Of a stretch of DNA of 64,000 nt, positions 10,742-24,213 are shown in pieces. The stretch is from Macrobrachium rosenbergii. Taxonomy: Eukaryota; Arthropoda; Malacostraca; Decapoda; Palaemonidae. The translations under genes were made by a program, and so were the position numbers. The notes under the pieces were generated by a model, which was not told the DNA's origin, searched no databases, and saw nothing but the letters and a program-made list of their open reading frames with translations. The stretch is from positions 74,893,125 to 74,957,124 of the forward strand of contig NC_089742.1 of the NCBI RefSeq assembly GCF_040412425.1, given 5' to 3'. Each line of letters starts with the position of its first letter. The first letter of the stretch is position 1.

Positions 10742-11587
10742 GTGTGTGTGTGTGTTGTTGTTGTTGTGGTTCCCCAGACTCTGTTATGCCAGGAAGCCTG
10801 CACCGCGCAAGAAGGACACCATGCTTACTGGATCTGACCATAACTGTGTGGTAGTGTGGATGTTGTGTTGTTGTCTAAGGGCTGCCAAGTTAGGGCAATC
10901 TACTAAGAGATGTGTAATTGTGTGGGGACTAACTTGGCAGAGTGACCATATGTCTGTTTGGGTGTTGTCTATGCGGTGTTTGTAGGTGTTTAGTGATTGG
11001 TGATGACCACAGCGAAGTCGAGTCAGGTGTACTCTCTCCAATCTTGAGAGCTGTGTTTCTGTGCTGCTTATGTTGGGTGGGGGTGCAGTATTTTGTTGTT
11101 GGGAAGTTTATTAAGTGCTTGTTTGGTGAGGTGAGTATGAATGTGCTTTTTGTTTTGTGTGATGTTTGTGGGTGGTGGTATAGAATTCAAGATGTTTGTA
11201 TAGTGTCTGTGTGGTGTATTCGCTATTTGCCTGTGTGTTGGAGGGTGGTCGTGAAGGTAATAGCATGGGTTGTTTGTGTTGTTTATGACTGATGCCAAGA
11301 ATTGTGTGCCTCTCATGTCTAAGTGTTGCCTGATGGTGAGAATCTTGGTTTCGCGTGTAAGTGTTCTATTGGTGTGGATTGTGTACTGCCAAGGATGATT
11401 CTAAGAGCTGTGTTTTGTATTATTTGTAGTTTGTTTAGTTGTGTGTTGGATATGGCAGGGTGCCAGGCTGGGCTGGCGTAGTTTATTATGGAGCGGATGT
11501 ATTGTTTGTATACTGTGATGAGGGTTTCTTTTTTGTTGTGTGTGTGTGTGTGTAATAATTCATAAAAAAATTTTACCCTTAAGAGTA
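10740..11587 (-). mobile_element. 5'-truncated LINE 3' end (jockey/CR1-like)
   Basis: Minus-strand frames at 11319-11594, 11068-11316 and 10784-11041 join with frameshifts into the C-terminal part of a non-LTR reverse transcriptase. Landmarks are Y-K-Q-Y-I-R-S, then Y-A-S-P-A-W-H-P, then L-N-K-L-Q, and near the end the Cys/His knuckle-like T-H-L-L-V-D-C-P-N-L. The RT catalytic domain is absent, as expected for a 5'-truncated copy. The 3' tail on the minus strand is (AAC)n(AC)n running into the CT tract of the host element. Boundaries rest on comparison with the uninterrupted copy at 42209-43372. Confidence 0.75.
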
Positions 11588-12037
11588 AGGGCAACTGTTC
11601 TCTCTCTCTTTCTCTCTCGTTTGTAGTTAGCGCAACCTACGTATTACTGTTTCTCTTGTGTTTAACTGTTTTACCTGTACCGTCTACAAACTGTAAATGT
11701 GCCATTCTAAAACATAGAGACATAGAGCATTTCAGAACAAAGAGAAAGAGACAGAATAAAGAAGTTTTTTAAAACGAGGTTGAGAAGACTTCTAAAAATA
11801 GATTGGTGGAATGGGGAGAGAGAGAAACAGTATACTAATCTTCACTCTCCCCTATGATTTTACATCAACCATTCATTTTTTTTTTAAGGGTAATGTATTA
11901 AGCTAACTTTTAAATGAAATTACAGTAACTCTAATTTCATTTAAAAGTTAGTTTAATACTGAATTTCCATCATTTGTCTCTGTTAATAATTCATAAATAA
12001 TTTAACTTGATATTTCAAGTAAGGACTAGTTATCTAT

Positions 12038-12873
<836 letters not shown>

Positions 12874-12940
<67 letters not shown>
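12874..12940. repeat. (TA)n microsatellite
   Basis: About 33 TA units between the Penelope-like element and the next foldback. Confidence 0.97.
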
Positions 12941-12943
<3 letters not shown>

Positions 12944-12971
12944 TGTATGTATGTATATGTATATAAATGAA

Positions 12972-13270
12972 TCCCACAGGAAAATGAGAGGCAGAAGCTC
13001 ATTACCAAGTGCTTTCACGTTTATTAACATATTGTCTTGGCACAAATGAGAGACAAATGAAAAGGTTACAAAGTAAACAAAAAGAACAAGTATACCAGAA
13101 GGTCAATTGTCAAAGGGTAATAAACAAAGGTAATCCAGGATAACCCAGGATCTAGCAGTCATAAATTAAAACCATAGACCTAACTACAAAGATACAAAAG
13201 TTTAGCCAAACATTAATAAACATGACAGCGCTTGGTACTGAACTTTCACCTGTCATTTTCCTGTGGGACT
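12972..13270. repeat. Foldback element (about 65-bp arms) between (TA)n tracts
   Basis: The left arm starts 'tcccacaggaaaatga' and includes 'taccaagtgctttca' and 'tttattaacat'. The right arm holds the inverse: 'attaataaacatgacagcgc', 'cttggtac' and 'tcattttcctgtggga'. The roughly 170-bp interior has no ORF. (TA)n tracts lie on both sides (12874-12940 and 13311-13400). Confidence 0.8.
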
Positions 13271-13305
13271 CGCTTATACGCAAGTCTAGGTGTCTACTGT
13301 GATTT

Positions 13306-13310
<5 letters not shown>

Positions 13311-13400
<90 letters not shown>
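13311..13400. repeat. (TA)n microsatellite
   Basis: About 43 TA units with one TTT interruption at about 13390. The end lies 135 bp upstream of the first E2F exon seen. Confidence 0.97.
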
Positions 13401-13534
13401 CACACAGTACAGTATGTGTATTTATGCATTTCAAAAGATACATATTGCTAACTGTAACCTTACTACTTCTTTGTATATCCTTTTCAACAGTTTTTAAAGG
13501 ATTACAGAAAATATTTATCAGAGTTTTGTTTCAG

Positions 13535-13656
13535 CAGTCCTCCCTGCTCCCTCCCCTGGGAAAACTTCTCGATATGACACTTCCCTAGGACTTCTAACGA
13601 AACGTTTCGTTGACCTGCTTCAGTTGGCTCCGGATGGCACTGTTGATCTTAATAAG
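13535..13656 (+). CDS. E2f1: E2F exon: first half of winged-helix DNA-binding domain
   Basis: The acceptor is TTTGTTTCAG at 13525-13534; a second AG three bases later (13537) is an alternative NAGNAG choice that would drop one residue. The exon enters in phase 1 with two bases of a split codon, so an upstream coding exon must exist. It encodes 40 residues: a Pro/Ser lead (P-A-P-S-P-G-K), then [18 protein letters not shown] and D-G-T-V-D-L-N-K, the first helices of the E2F/DP winged helix. The donor is AAG|GTATTG at 13657, phase 0. A 118-codon overlapping frame at 13232-13588 is in another phase and comes from the TA repeat. Confidence 0.93.
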
Positions 13657-14159
13657 GTATTGATTTAATACTCTGATGATTTGTTAATAGTGTTTGGAGA
13701 AACAAAATGTTTCTTATGTGTGCATGCATATGTGTATTTGGAAATAGTAATGGAAAAGTGTTCAGTGCTCTCAGTAGATGCACATTTTTTATTTAAATTA
13801 GATTCTGGTTTTGAAAAGATTCTGGTAAGCGGTAATTGTTGGTAGCAACTGTATCATCAGTTCAAAATAATTAAATATCAAATTTCTAGTTTCAAAATAT
13901 TGTTTCCTGTTGACAAAATTTTGAAAATATAAAGATATTCCACTACCAGGTGCCACTATGTTTTATTAATGGTTACAGAAGCTTGGTATGTGTCTGTCTC
14001 CAACACAGTTCCATAATTTTTCTTCTGGTCCTATTAAGAGATTTTCTATAGTCGTCAGTTAGCTAGTTTTGCTTTCTCAAACCCTTTATTTACTATTCAG
14101 TGTGTTTACAGTAAAGAGGTTAGCTATTATTAATTTTTATTTTTTCTATTTATTTTCAG

Positions 14160-14266
14160 GCCTCGGATATGTTAACAGTTCAGAAAAGACGTATATATGA
14201 TATCACAAATGTTCTTGAAGGTATTGGTCTAGTCAACAAAAAATCTAAAAACAACGTACAGTGGTT
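14160..14266 (+). CDS. E2f1: E2F exon: recognition helix of DNA-binding domain
   Basis: The acceptor is TATTTTCAG|G at 14159. The 35 full codons begin A-S-D-M-L and contain the family signature [15 protein letters not shown], whose R-R-I-Y-D contacts the E2F site in known E2F-DP structures, then K-K-S-K-N-N-V-Q-W. The donor is TT|GTAAGT at 14267, phase 2. It joins exon 13535-13656 in phase 0 (L-N-K then A-S-D), as in E2Fs generally. Confidence 0.95.
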
Positions 14267-16889
14267 GTAAGTATAACTTGACTTGAATTTAGCTGATTTC
14301 ATGACTGGTGTTTCTATCATCCTACTGGTCAAAAATCTATAATTAGCCAAGTGTTAAAAACTTACCAGCCAGCTATCATGGAGGAGATGGTTAGTATAGT
14401 ATGGGAATTCAACAGGCATATGTACAGTAGAGTTGATGTCAACTTATATCTCTTGCTAGCTGGGTGGTCATAGTCACTGCATCATTGTTCAAAAAGTCAG
14501 ACTGTTATTCAAATCCTGGCTGGTGTAGAAGCACTCAATTATTAATCCCCTCGGATGTAAGTTACTCCCATGTATAGTGAATTTGATATTAGGGGTGTAA
14601 TATTTGTAGTACATATTGATTTTTTAAACATTTTATGGATAATCTCTCTTCCTCAAAAAGAAAGGAAAGACTAAGCTGGAAAAAAATAGGATTTTCTTGG
14701 TATTTATTAACTCATAATTTTAACTTGGCAGTAAGCTGAATTGCTTAAGTAGTTCATTTAGCCTTTCTGATGAAAACCTGGAATACATATTTTTTCACTG
14801 TCAAGATTCCCAGCCTGATACGCCTTTCCCAAAATTATTGTTTTTCTTCAAATCTTCCTGGTTGTGGTGAGTAAAGTAAAAACACTCTTCATTCTTGACT
14901 CAGTTGTCTAATTCATTTTGTCTTGCCTGATACACATTTTCCGCTTCACTACCTGAACGCAACAATGTCCACGTATCTTTCTTGCTAGAAGTTCCACCAC
15001 TTCCTGCTTATTTTTCCACCCGCCATTGTTCCCACATTTATAGTTCTCTTTTTAATGAACTTGCCGTATTTTCAACTTTACCAAGAAATTTTTCTTAACC
15101 TCCACCTACCAAGAGATGTTTCTCAACCTCCACCTACCAAGAGATGTTTCTTAACCTCCACCTACTTGAAGGCTGCCAGGTACAGAGGAGAATTTTATTC
15201 TAAGTTTTCATTTTCTAATTTGGAGCTGCAAAGGGTAAAGGGCTCTCTGCCTTGATAGAGGTCTCCATTTTCTTGAGGAGCTTGGAACAGTCTTGCCCAT
15301 CCAGCAACTGCAGGCTTTCTTAGTGGGATGTGATTCTAGTTTCATAATCATGCCAGATGACTTATGAGCCCCTGTTGCAGGCTTTGGACTTGAGAACTGT
15401 ATAATTGCTTGTGTTATTGGTAAAGAGAATAATTTAGTTCACAGCCTTTCATAAGGATTGGGACAAAATGCTTGGATGATCCAAGTGTTTTAGTACTTTA
15501 TACTCAGGCCACATAACATCTTAGATATAGTGTCATTAGTTTTGACTTCATGAGGTTACCAAGTGTATATATTGTGAAAGACATCAGAAGAAGATAGCAC
15601 TCTAACGCTGGTGAAAGTTTGCAAAGTTAAGAGCATTGTCCACCCTCTGGACACAGGTACTGAGGTTAGGTGTCTGGCAACACCAGGCTACTATACCTCT
15701 CATGGGTCTTGTAAGTGTTTGGATACATTCTCCTGATGACCTGTGGTGTTTGGATCATCATTCTCAGATCTGTTAATGCAGCACCCAGTGTCTGTGTATG
15801 TGCTTGTGTGGCCATGTACAGGTAATTACACATCAGAAAGAATCCAAATTGTTCCTGAATCCAAATTTTTCTTTCACATACAGACTCTTACACCTCTTGA
15901 CTATATTCTCAGAAAATTTTATTAAAAAATTCGCAATAGTTTTGGAGTTATAAGCCAAAACTTTAACCCTACTATCACTGAGAAAATTACATTTTTCGTA
16001 TAATGTAATGATAACTTCAGTATATCAGTAGTAATTTCAATTTAACTATCAAAGAAGAATATCTAAATGCGGTATATGGCAACTATATCCTACACAAGTG
16101 CGTAGAGGCTCTGTTGGGTGAAGGAGTGTACCCACTTGGGCAATCAGTGGCAGCTCAGCTCTCGACAAAGCAAGACGTCGCACTGCCCAACCTTGCCCGT
16201 GTTTTGACACACTTTTTATTCAGCGCACTTATATTACTTTACAAGTCAATTTTTTGTATTTCTCTTGGTTTTTGAATACTTCCTTGTTCAGAAGAAACCA
16301 TGCTGAGACTAAGAAAATTTAAACATCTACGTTACATAAGAGAAAGGAAGAAACAACGTTATGGAGAGGGAGGCATCTAAGAGAGAGGAAAGAGGGGGAC
16401 CAGGAGCCTAAATATATAAAAATAATTCAATATACATGAAATAATAATCACAGATAACACCAATATGATATAACATATCAAATTTGTCATAAGAACCTCA
16501 AAGTGTGAAACAACAAGCAAATAAATGGACAGACAAGCAAAAAATGTCATCATAGAACTTTGGAGGCCGATATCTCAAAACTAAAGTTATCGGCCTTCAA
16601 ATGGAAACTCAGACGCAACGAATCCACCTATCTCAGTGAAACAAAAGCAAATGAAAGCTAAATAAATTGTCTACAGAAGTGTAGAGAGTTTTTTTATTTT
16701 GTCCCCAAAATATTTTTGGGATTTATTTTTCCACGAAATAGATGTAAACATTTTTCAAAAATCAAAAAATATTTGAAAAAAAAAAAGAAATTGAAAAAAA
16801 AATGCTGTTATCATATTCTAATCTATAATACCTGTCTACCACGTAAATTTCAGCTCTTAGGTTGCAATAGTTATGGCTGAGTTGTTGTT

Positions 16890-16937
<48 letters not shown>

Positions 16938-17045
16938 ATTGTGGGGGGGAGAAGGAAAATATGAATACTGACCTTTTCGTTATACATAAACTAACCAATG
17001 CCCAAAATTTCAAACTGATTCATGCAAAAAAAACAGAGTTATTAA
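14267..17045 (+). other. E2F intron 2, proximal part
   Basis: Mostly unassigned AT-rich intron. It holds a three-copy 28-bp tandem repeat at about 15079-15165 ('cctccacctaccaagagatg' units), a hairpin AGGCCGATA/TATCGGCCT at about 16564-16597, and a poly-T run at 16889-16932. I see no further exon. Confidence 0.5.
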
Positions 17046-18227
17046 CCCTCTAACGCCGAGCCTCTATTTACAAAAACGTCTCCCGTATGCCAGCAGCGTT
17101 CGAGAGTTAGCTCCGAAGCGGAAAAAAAGTTTTTTTCAAAAAATCACAGCACGCTTAGTTTTTAAGATTAAGAGTTAATTTTTGGCTCCTTTTTTGTCAT
17201 TGCCTGAAGTTTAGTATGCAACCATCAGAAATGAAAAAAATATCATTATCATATATAAATATTGAAATATATGACAGCGCAAAAAAATTTCATATATAAT
17301 TTTATACAAATCGCTGTGAGCAAAACGGTTAAAGCTAACGGGTTTTTTTTCTTTGTAGTTTACACTAAATTGCAATGATTTTGGTATACAACAAATTGTA
17401 AACAATCAAAGCAACACAGAAAATATTATCACAAAATGATGCATGAATTTGTAACGCATGGACGTAAAAAAAATGTTTTTTTCAAAAATTCACCATAAAT
17501 CGAAATATTGTGCTAGAGACTTCCCGTGTGTTGAAAAATGAAGCTAATTGATTGAATATTACTAGATTGTAAGTGTTTTAGCTTACAATTGCAGTTTTCG
17601 ACCATTTCGGTCGAGTTAAAGTTGACCGAAAGTCGAATTTTTTCTATTTATCGAGATTTATATGAAAATATTTCAAAACATAAAAGCTACAACCATGAGT
17701 TATTTTCTGTTGTATTCTACATGAAATTGCACACATTTTCATATATAAAAGTTTATGTAACGACTAATATAAAACTGTGCAAACATTACGACAACGTGTG
17801 AAAGAATTTCTGAGATGTTCGCCGAGTTGCTGCTTGCCGGACGTAAGGAAAATGTTTTTTCAAAAATTCACCATAAATCGAAATATTGTGCTAGAGACTT
17901 CCAATTTATTGCAAAATTAAGGTAAATGATTGAATATTACTAGAATGTAAGAGTTTTAGCTTATAATTGCGTTTTTCAACTATTTCGGTCGAGTTAAAGT
18001 TGACCGAAGGTTGAAATTTTGGCAGTTATCATGATTTATGGGAAAATATTTCAAACTTGATAAAAGCTACAACCATGAGTTATTTTCTTTTGTATTCTAC
18101 ATGAAATTGCACACATTTTCATATATAAAAGTTTATGTAATGACTAATGTGAAACAATGCAAACATTACGACAACGTGACGAAAGAATTTCTGAGATGTT
18201 CGGCCGAGTTACCGCGCGCAGACGTAA

Positions 18228-18259
<32 letters not shown>

Positions 18260-19358
18260 CCAGAAATTCGCCATAAATCGAAATATTGCGCTAGAGACTT
18301 CCAGTTTGTTGCAAAATGAAGGTAAATGATTGAATATTACTAGAATGTAAGAGTTTTAGCTTATAATTGTGTTTTTTTACCATTTCGGTCGAGTTAAAGT
18401 TGACCGAAGGTTGAAATTTTGGCAGTTATCGTGATTCATATGAAAATATTTCAAAACTGATAAAAGCTACAACCATGAGTTATTTTCTGTTGTATTCTAC
18501 ATTAAATTGCGCACATTTCCATATATAAAACTTTATGTAACGACTAATATAAAACAGTGCAAACATTACGACAATGTGACGAAAGAATTTCTGGCGCAGA
18601 TGTACGGAAAAAGTTTTTTTTAAAAATTCATCATAAATCGAAATATTGTGCTAGAGACTTCCAATTGGTTGGAAAATGAAGGTAAATGATTGAATATTAC
18701 TAGAATGTAAGATTATTAGCTTACAATTGCGTTTTTTTACCATTTTGGTCGAGTGAAAGTTGACAGAAGGTTGAAATTTTGGCAGTTATCGTGATTTATA
18801 TGAAAATATTTCCAAACTGATATAAGCTACAACCATGGGTTGTATTTTGCTGTATTTTAAATGAAATTGCACACATTTTCATATATAAAACTTTATGTAA
18901 CGGCTAATATAAAATAGTGCAAAAATTACGACAAAATGACGAAAGAATTTCTGAAATTTTCGGCCGAGTTACCGCGCGGACGTAAGGAAAAAGTTTATTT
19001 CAAAAATTCACCATAAATCGAAATATTGTGCTAGAGACTTCCAATTTGTTGGAAAATGAAGGTAAATGATTGAATATTACTAGAATGTAAGAGTTTTAGC
19101 TTACAATTGCATTTTTCGACCATTTTCGAGTCAAAGTTGAACGAAGGTTGAAATTTTTTGTTGACGTCCACTCGGCACCCAACAGACAATTTTAGTTGAA
19201 TTAAGAGTTTTAGCTTACAATTGCATTTTTCTACCATTTCGGTCGAGTCAAAGTTGACCGAAGGTTGAAATTTTTTGTAGCCGACGTACAGTACGTCCAC
19301 TCGGCACCCAACAGACAATTTTAGTCGACGTATGATACGTCCAGTCGGCGTTTAAGGG
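17046..19358. mobile_element. Non-autonomous piggyBac-like element with internal satellite
   Basis: The element is flanked on both sides by TTAA (17042-17045 and 19359-19362), the piggyBac target duplication. Its ends are inverted: CCCTCTAACGCCGA on the left and TCGGCGTTTAAGGG on the right, identical at 12 of 14 positions. Subterminal perfect palindromes GACGTACAGTACGTC (19283-19297) and GACGTATGATACGTC (19327-19341) lie near the right end. The 2.3-kb interior has no transposase frame and is mostly a tandem repeat with a period of about 380 bp. A piggyBac transposase relic is present elsewhere in the window (52560-54010), but whether it is the matching family is unknown. Confidence 0.85.
17487..19175. 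repeat. About five tandem copies of a 380-bp unit
   Basis: The word 'cataaatcgaaatattg' recurs with units beginning at 17493, 17871, 18271, 18631 and 19011, giving periods of 378, 400, 360 and 380 bp. Each unit also repeats 'gctagagacttcc', 'ttgaatattactag', 'agttgaccgaag' and 'aaagctacaaccatg'. The 400-bp unit contains an expanded poly-T (18230-18259). The short unit lost the 'gttcggccgagttaccgcg' segment. A 110-bp block is duplicated again at 19088-19325. Confidence 0.9.
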
Positions 19359-19753
19359 TTAATAAAAAACAATTTTTTCACATGCTCCACTTAACAGGTT
19401 TGACTCTCTCTGCCTCCCTCTTAGGAGTTGGGTTGAGTTTAGGCAGGCCAGTAAAGATTGTGTCCTAAAGTTTTCAACACTGGTATTTTCCAGTCACATT
19501 GTAATTTTTGTCTTAATCAAAAAGTAGGTTTTCATTTAATCATTTTTATCATTAACAGGCATATAGATTAAATAAATCGTATTGTTGAAGCTTATATTTG
19601 CATATCATATGTTTTGGGTTAGAATACCATTACAGTATTTATTCAAATGTGAACGTTCAGGATTCAAATGAGATATGCCATCAGAAAACACTAAATTACT
19701 AGCAGTGATCATACTACTTTAAGGCTGAAAACTAATAAATTCTTTGTTTTCAG

Positions 19754-19845
19754 AGCATCAAGAAGAAACAGTCATGATCTGGAGGGAGATATTGATAATT
19801 TGAAGTCCAAAGAAAATGAACTTGATAATTTAATAGAGCAAGCAG
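19754..19845 (+). CDS. E2f1: E2F exon: leucine-zipper/coiled-coil start
   Basis: The acceptor is TGTTTTCAG at 19753. With the two bases carried over, it reads L-A-S-R-R-N-S then a heptad-like stretch L-E-G-D-I-D-N-L-K-S-K-E-N-E-L-D-N-L-I, which fits the E2F dimerisation coiled coil used with DP. The donor is CAG|GTACTG at 19846, leaving one base (phase 1). Intron 2 before it holds the 2.3-kb piggyBac-like element. Confidence 0.93.
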
Positions 19846-20197
19846 GTACTGTATTTTTATTTAATTTTAGTTATGTTTTTTGTAACAGTAACTGTAGAGG
19901 CATTGCAGTTTTTTTCAGTAGTAATGAAATATTCAATATGCTTATTCTCATTAGGCTGGAGAAATAAATTGACAGAAAGCTTAGAGAGGTGAAAAGCTGA
20001 TTTAGAAAAGGCAGGTGACGCACATACTGTCAAATATTTGCGTTTCTCTTGTGAGCATTGCTTCTGATTACTCAAAGTTTCAAAGTATGAAAAATGATTG
20101 CTTGGCTCAGTAGCAAATGAATGTTGTTTTTTATTCGATTTCATATTGAAAAAGAAATTGAGTCAGCACATTTAGAATAAAATATTCTTCTACACAG

Positions 20198-20352
20198 AGC
20201 GAGACCTCCTTCAGATGAGTCAAGATAAAAGGTTTGCCTATGTGACGTATCAAGACTTGCATGCAATACAGTATTATAAGAGCAAGACTGTATTTGCTAT
20301 TAAAGCACCTCCTGGAACACAATTGCAGGTGCCTCAAGATGTTAAAGATCGG
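20198..20352 (+). CDS. E2f1: E2F exon: coiled-coil end and marked box
   Basis: The acceptor is TCTACACAG at 20197; the split codon gives Glu. It continues R-D-L-L-Q-M, then F-A-Y-V-T-Y-Q-D-L and V-F-A-I-K-A-P-P-G-T-Q-L-Q-V-P, the marked-box core (the AIKAPP-TQL pattern is diagnostic of E2F1-5). The donor is CGG|GTATGT at 20353, phase 0. The marked box contacts DP and partner factors. Confidence 0.95.
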
Positions 20353-20479
20353 GTATGTTATTTTTTTTTTATGTTAGACACAGTATCCATTCTTTATTGC
20401 ATGCCTTGTTTTCAAGTGGTACCAAGTTTTATTTTAATAAATATTCATTAACTGTATCTTGATAGGGATAGAATAATTA

Positions 20480-22125
20480 CTGCATATGGTACTGCTGTTC
20501 AGTGAATCTGGTTGCTCTCGACAGGGAAAGAGGTTCAGGGATCAGTTGTGAATGTGAAAGATCTCTATTAAGAAAAAACTTATGAAAAATTGACAAATAG
20601 GAAACCTACCACCACAAACCACCCTTATCTAAAAGAGATAAATCTCTGGTAGAAGCAGACGCCAACACCAGAGAACAGTATTCTAGTAAAGGAAGCACAA
20701 ATGACCTAAAACAGGTTGCATTGATTTCATCACTTATAAATATATGAGGCCTTGCAAACAATAACTTTCGTGTGGTTTTTGCTGAAAGTTTCATAAGATG
20801 TTTCTCAAAAGTTACACCTAGACTTGTTCAGCAAAGTCCCATCCACCTGAAGGGGAGAATGGGGTGGGAAATCTGTACGAGATCTACTAATCAATAGCAT
20901 TTTCATTTTATTGGAGTTCAGCCTCATACCCCACCAACTACACCATTCACTGATCCGGTCCATGCCCCAGTTGAGGCAGAGGGCAGCTTCATTTCTCATG
21001 TGGAGACTACTACACCCACAAGTGTTACATTGTCGGCATACTGAACAATATTGTTTTCCAGGCCAACAACCGTATCGCTTGTATACACCAAAAATAATAG
21101 TGGTTCAAGAACACTATCCTGTGGAACTCTAGACACGATAGGTCTTGGTTCACTGAAGATCCCATCAGTAAGTGCCTTGTGATTTACTAGATCGAAAGCA
21201 TCACTAAAATCTATTTGAATTACTCTGCACGGAAAACCCGTATCAAGGTTCTCCCGCAAATGGCACATCAAATCTAAAAGATCATCGCAAGTACCTAGCT
21301 GCTTTCCCCCGCAGGGGGTAGTGCTGTCAGTGCACCTCATGTGGTGCACTGTAGGCATTACTTAAGGTTCTTTGCAGCATGCCTTTGGCCCCTAGCTGCA
21401 ACCTCTTCTGTTCCTTTTACTGTAACTCCTTTCATATTCACTTTCTTCCATCTTACTCTCCACCCTCCTTTAATAATTTATTCATAGTGCAGCTGTGAGG
21501 TTTTCCTCCTGTTACACCTTTCAAACCTTTTGCTGTCAATTTCCATTTCAGCACTGAATGACCTCATAGGTCCCAGTGCTTGGCCTTTGGCCTAAATTCT
21601 GTATTCAATTCAGTTCAATCCTAACTGCTTTCTATATGCAAATTGACTGTCAGCTAACAATCCTTTAGATTCCACTTACTTATACAGTGTCTTAAAAATA
21701 AGTTTTTCAGCATCTTTGGAGATCACAGGGAGAATAGAAATTGGCCTGTTGTTACTGCACTCTGCAGATATGCCACCTTTTGGAACAGGCGCTGTATTAC
21801 TAAGCTTGCACTCATCCGCAAAGATGTACAGTGACATAAAAATATATAGAATCTAATAATCTTGGGAGAAAACACACTAAAAACTTTCTTAAAAATCAAA
21901 AGGAAGAAATCATCAGGATCTCCACCCCAACTAACAAGATTATCCAGAATTTTCTTAACATTCCTAGAGTGAAATGCAAATTTTGTAAGAATAGGTTCAA
22001 GATGACAGGTATCAGGGAGAGGAACATCCTCAGCTGATTGCTCAGCTTCAAAAGCTTATTGAAGCAATTCAGCATTTTCCCTAGGGTCAGTAACTAATCT
22101 ACCATCATCTGTGTATGAATTGAAA
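20480..22125 (-). mobile_element. LINE reverse transcriptase relic (jockey/CR1-like), SINE-interrupted
   Basis: On the minus strand, reading from 22125, pieces occur in RT order: a Pro/Asp-rich lead, N-N-R-P-I-S-I-L-P-V-I-S-K, then (after the SINE at 21307-21619) Q-L-G-T-C-D-D-L-L-D-L, V-I-Q-I-D-F-S-D-A-F-D-L-V-N-H-K (catalytic Asp), S-R-V-P-Q-D-S-V-L-E-P-L-L-F, and Y-A-D-N where the active-site Y-A-D-D is expected. The frame continues through W-C-S-W-W-G-M-R-L-N to the C-terminal R-S-F-V-L-P-L-L-E-Y-C-S. Frameshifts, the lost second Asp and the SINE make it inactive. Related copies are at 34583-37450 and 56106-56698. The 3' UTR is truncated here. Confidence 0.85.
21307..21619 (+). mobile_element. 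SINE-like element with target-site duplication
   Basis: A 313-bp insert splits the LINE RT frame and is flanked by CCTAGCTGCTTTC (21294-21306) and CCTAACTGCTTTC (21620-21632), a 13-bp duplication with one mismatch. Landmarks are 'cagtgcacctcatgtggtgc', 'tttggcccctagctgcaacc', 'ttttcctcctgttacacc', 'gtcccagtgcttggcctttg' and a 'caattcagttcaatc' tail. Diverged copies occur at 32070-32305 and 39405-39625 and a fragment at 35248-35297. I could not define pol III A and B boxes confidently. Confidence 0.85.
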
Positions 22126-23996
<1,871 letters not shown>

Positions 23997-24020
23997 GCTT
24001 TGTAAGTTTTATTAGTAATA

Positions 24021-24213
24021 CAGGCAGTCCCTGGTTATCGGCAGGGGTTCCGTCCCGGCAGCATGACGATACCCAAAAATCGCCAATAACTGGGGATCAC
24101 GCCGATAACCGGAGATCGGCGCTGATAACCGGGAATCTGTGTCGAAAATCCAGTTATCGTCGTTGCTAGACAAGCTCCGTAAAACTGGATCGCTGATAAC
24201 CGGGGACTGCCTG
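24021..24213. mobile_element. Family B MITE, complete copy
   Basis: A 193-bp element with inverted ends CAGGCAGTCCCTGGTTATCG and the inverse of CAGGCAGTCCCCGGTTATCA, flanked by TA on both sides. It contains further internal 'gataacc' words in both orientations and no ORF. TA duplication and CAG ends fit a Tc1/mariner/pogo-type MITE. Another copy is at 42111-43547 and a degraded one at 8455-8625. Confidence 0.9.

Larger units (their letters stand above)
10145..11960. mobile_element. Family A element, copy 2 (right end missing, LINE inserted)
   Basis: It starts right after TA with CAGTAATACCCCAAACTTAC and follows copy 3 (42209-43372) closely. Shared landmarks are 'gtgtaaattaaata', 'gagatgagagaatttttatgg', 'gcgggtcaaagg', a (CT)n tract, 'gtagttagcgc', 'gaggttgagaagacttc' and 'aagggtaatgtatta'. 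Similarity stops at about 11960, before the right terminus. A LINE 3' end (10740-11587) sits inside the (CT)n position. Confidence 0.8.

Noticed and set aside
13232..13588. 118-codon frame overlapping the first E2F exon
   Set aside because: It is in a different phase from the E2F frame and mostly encodes Ile-Tyr from (TA)n.
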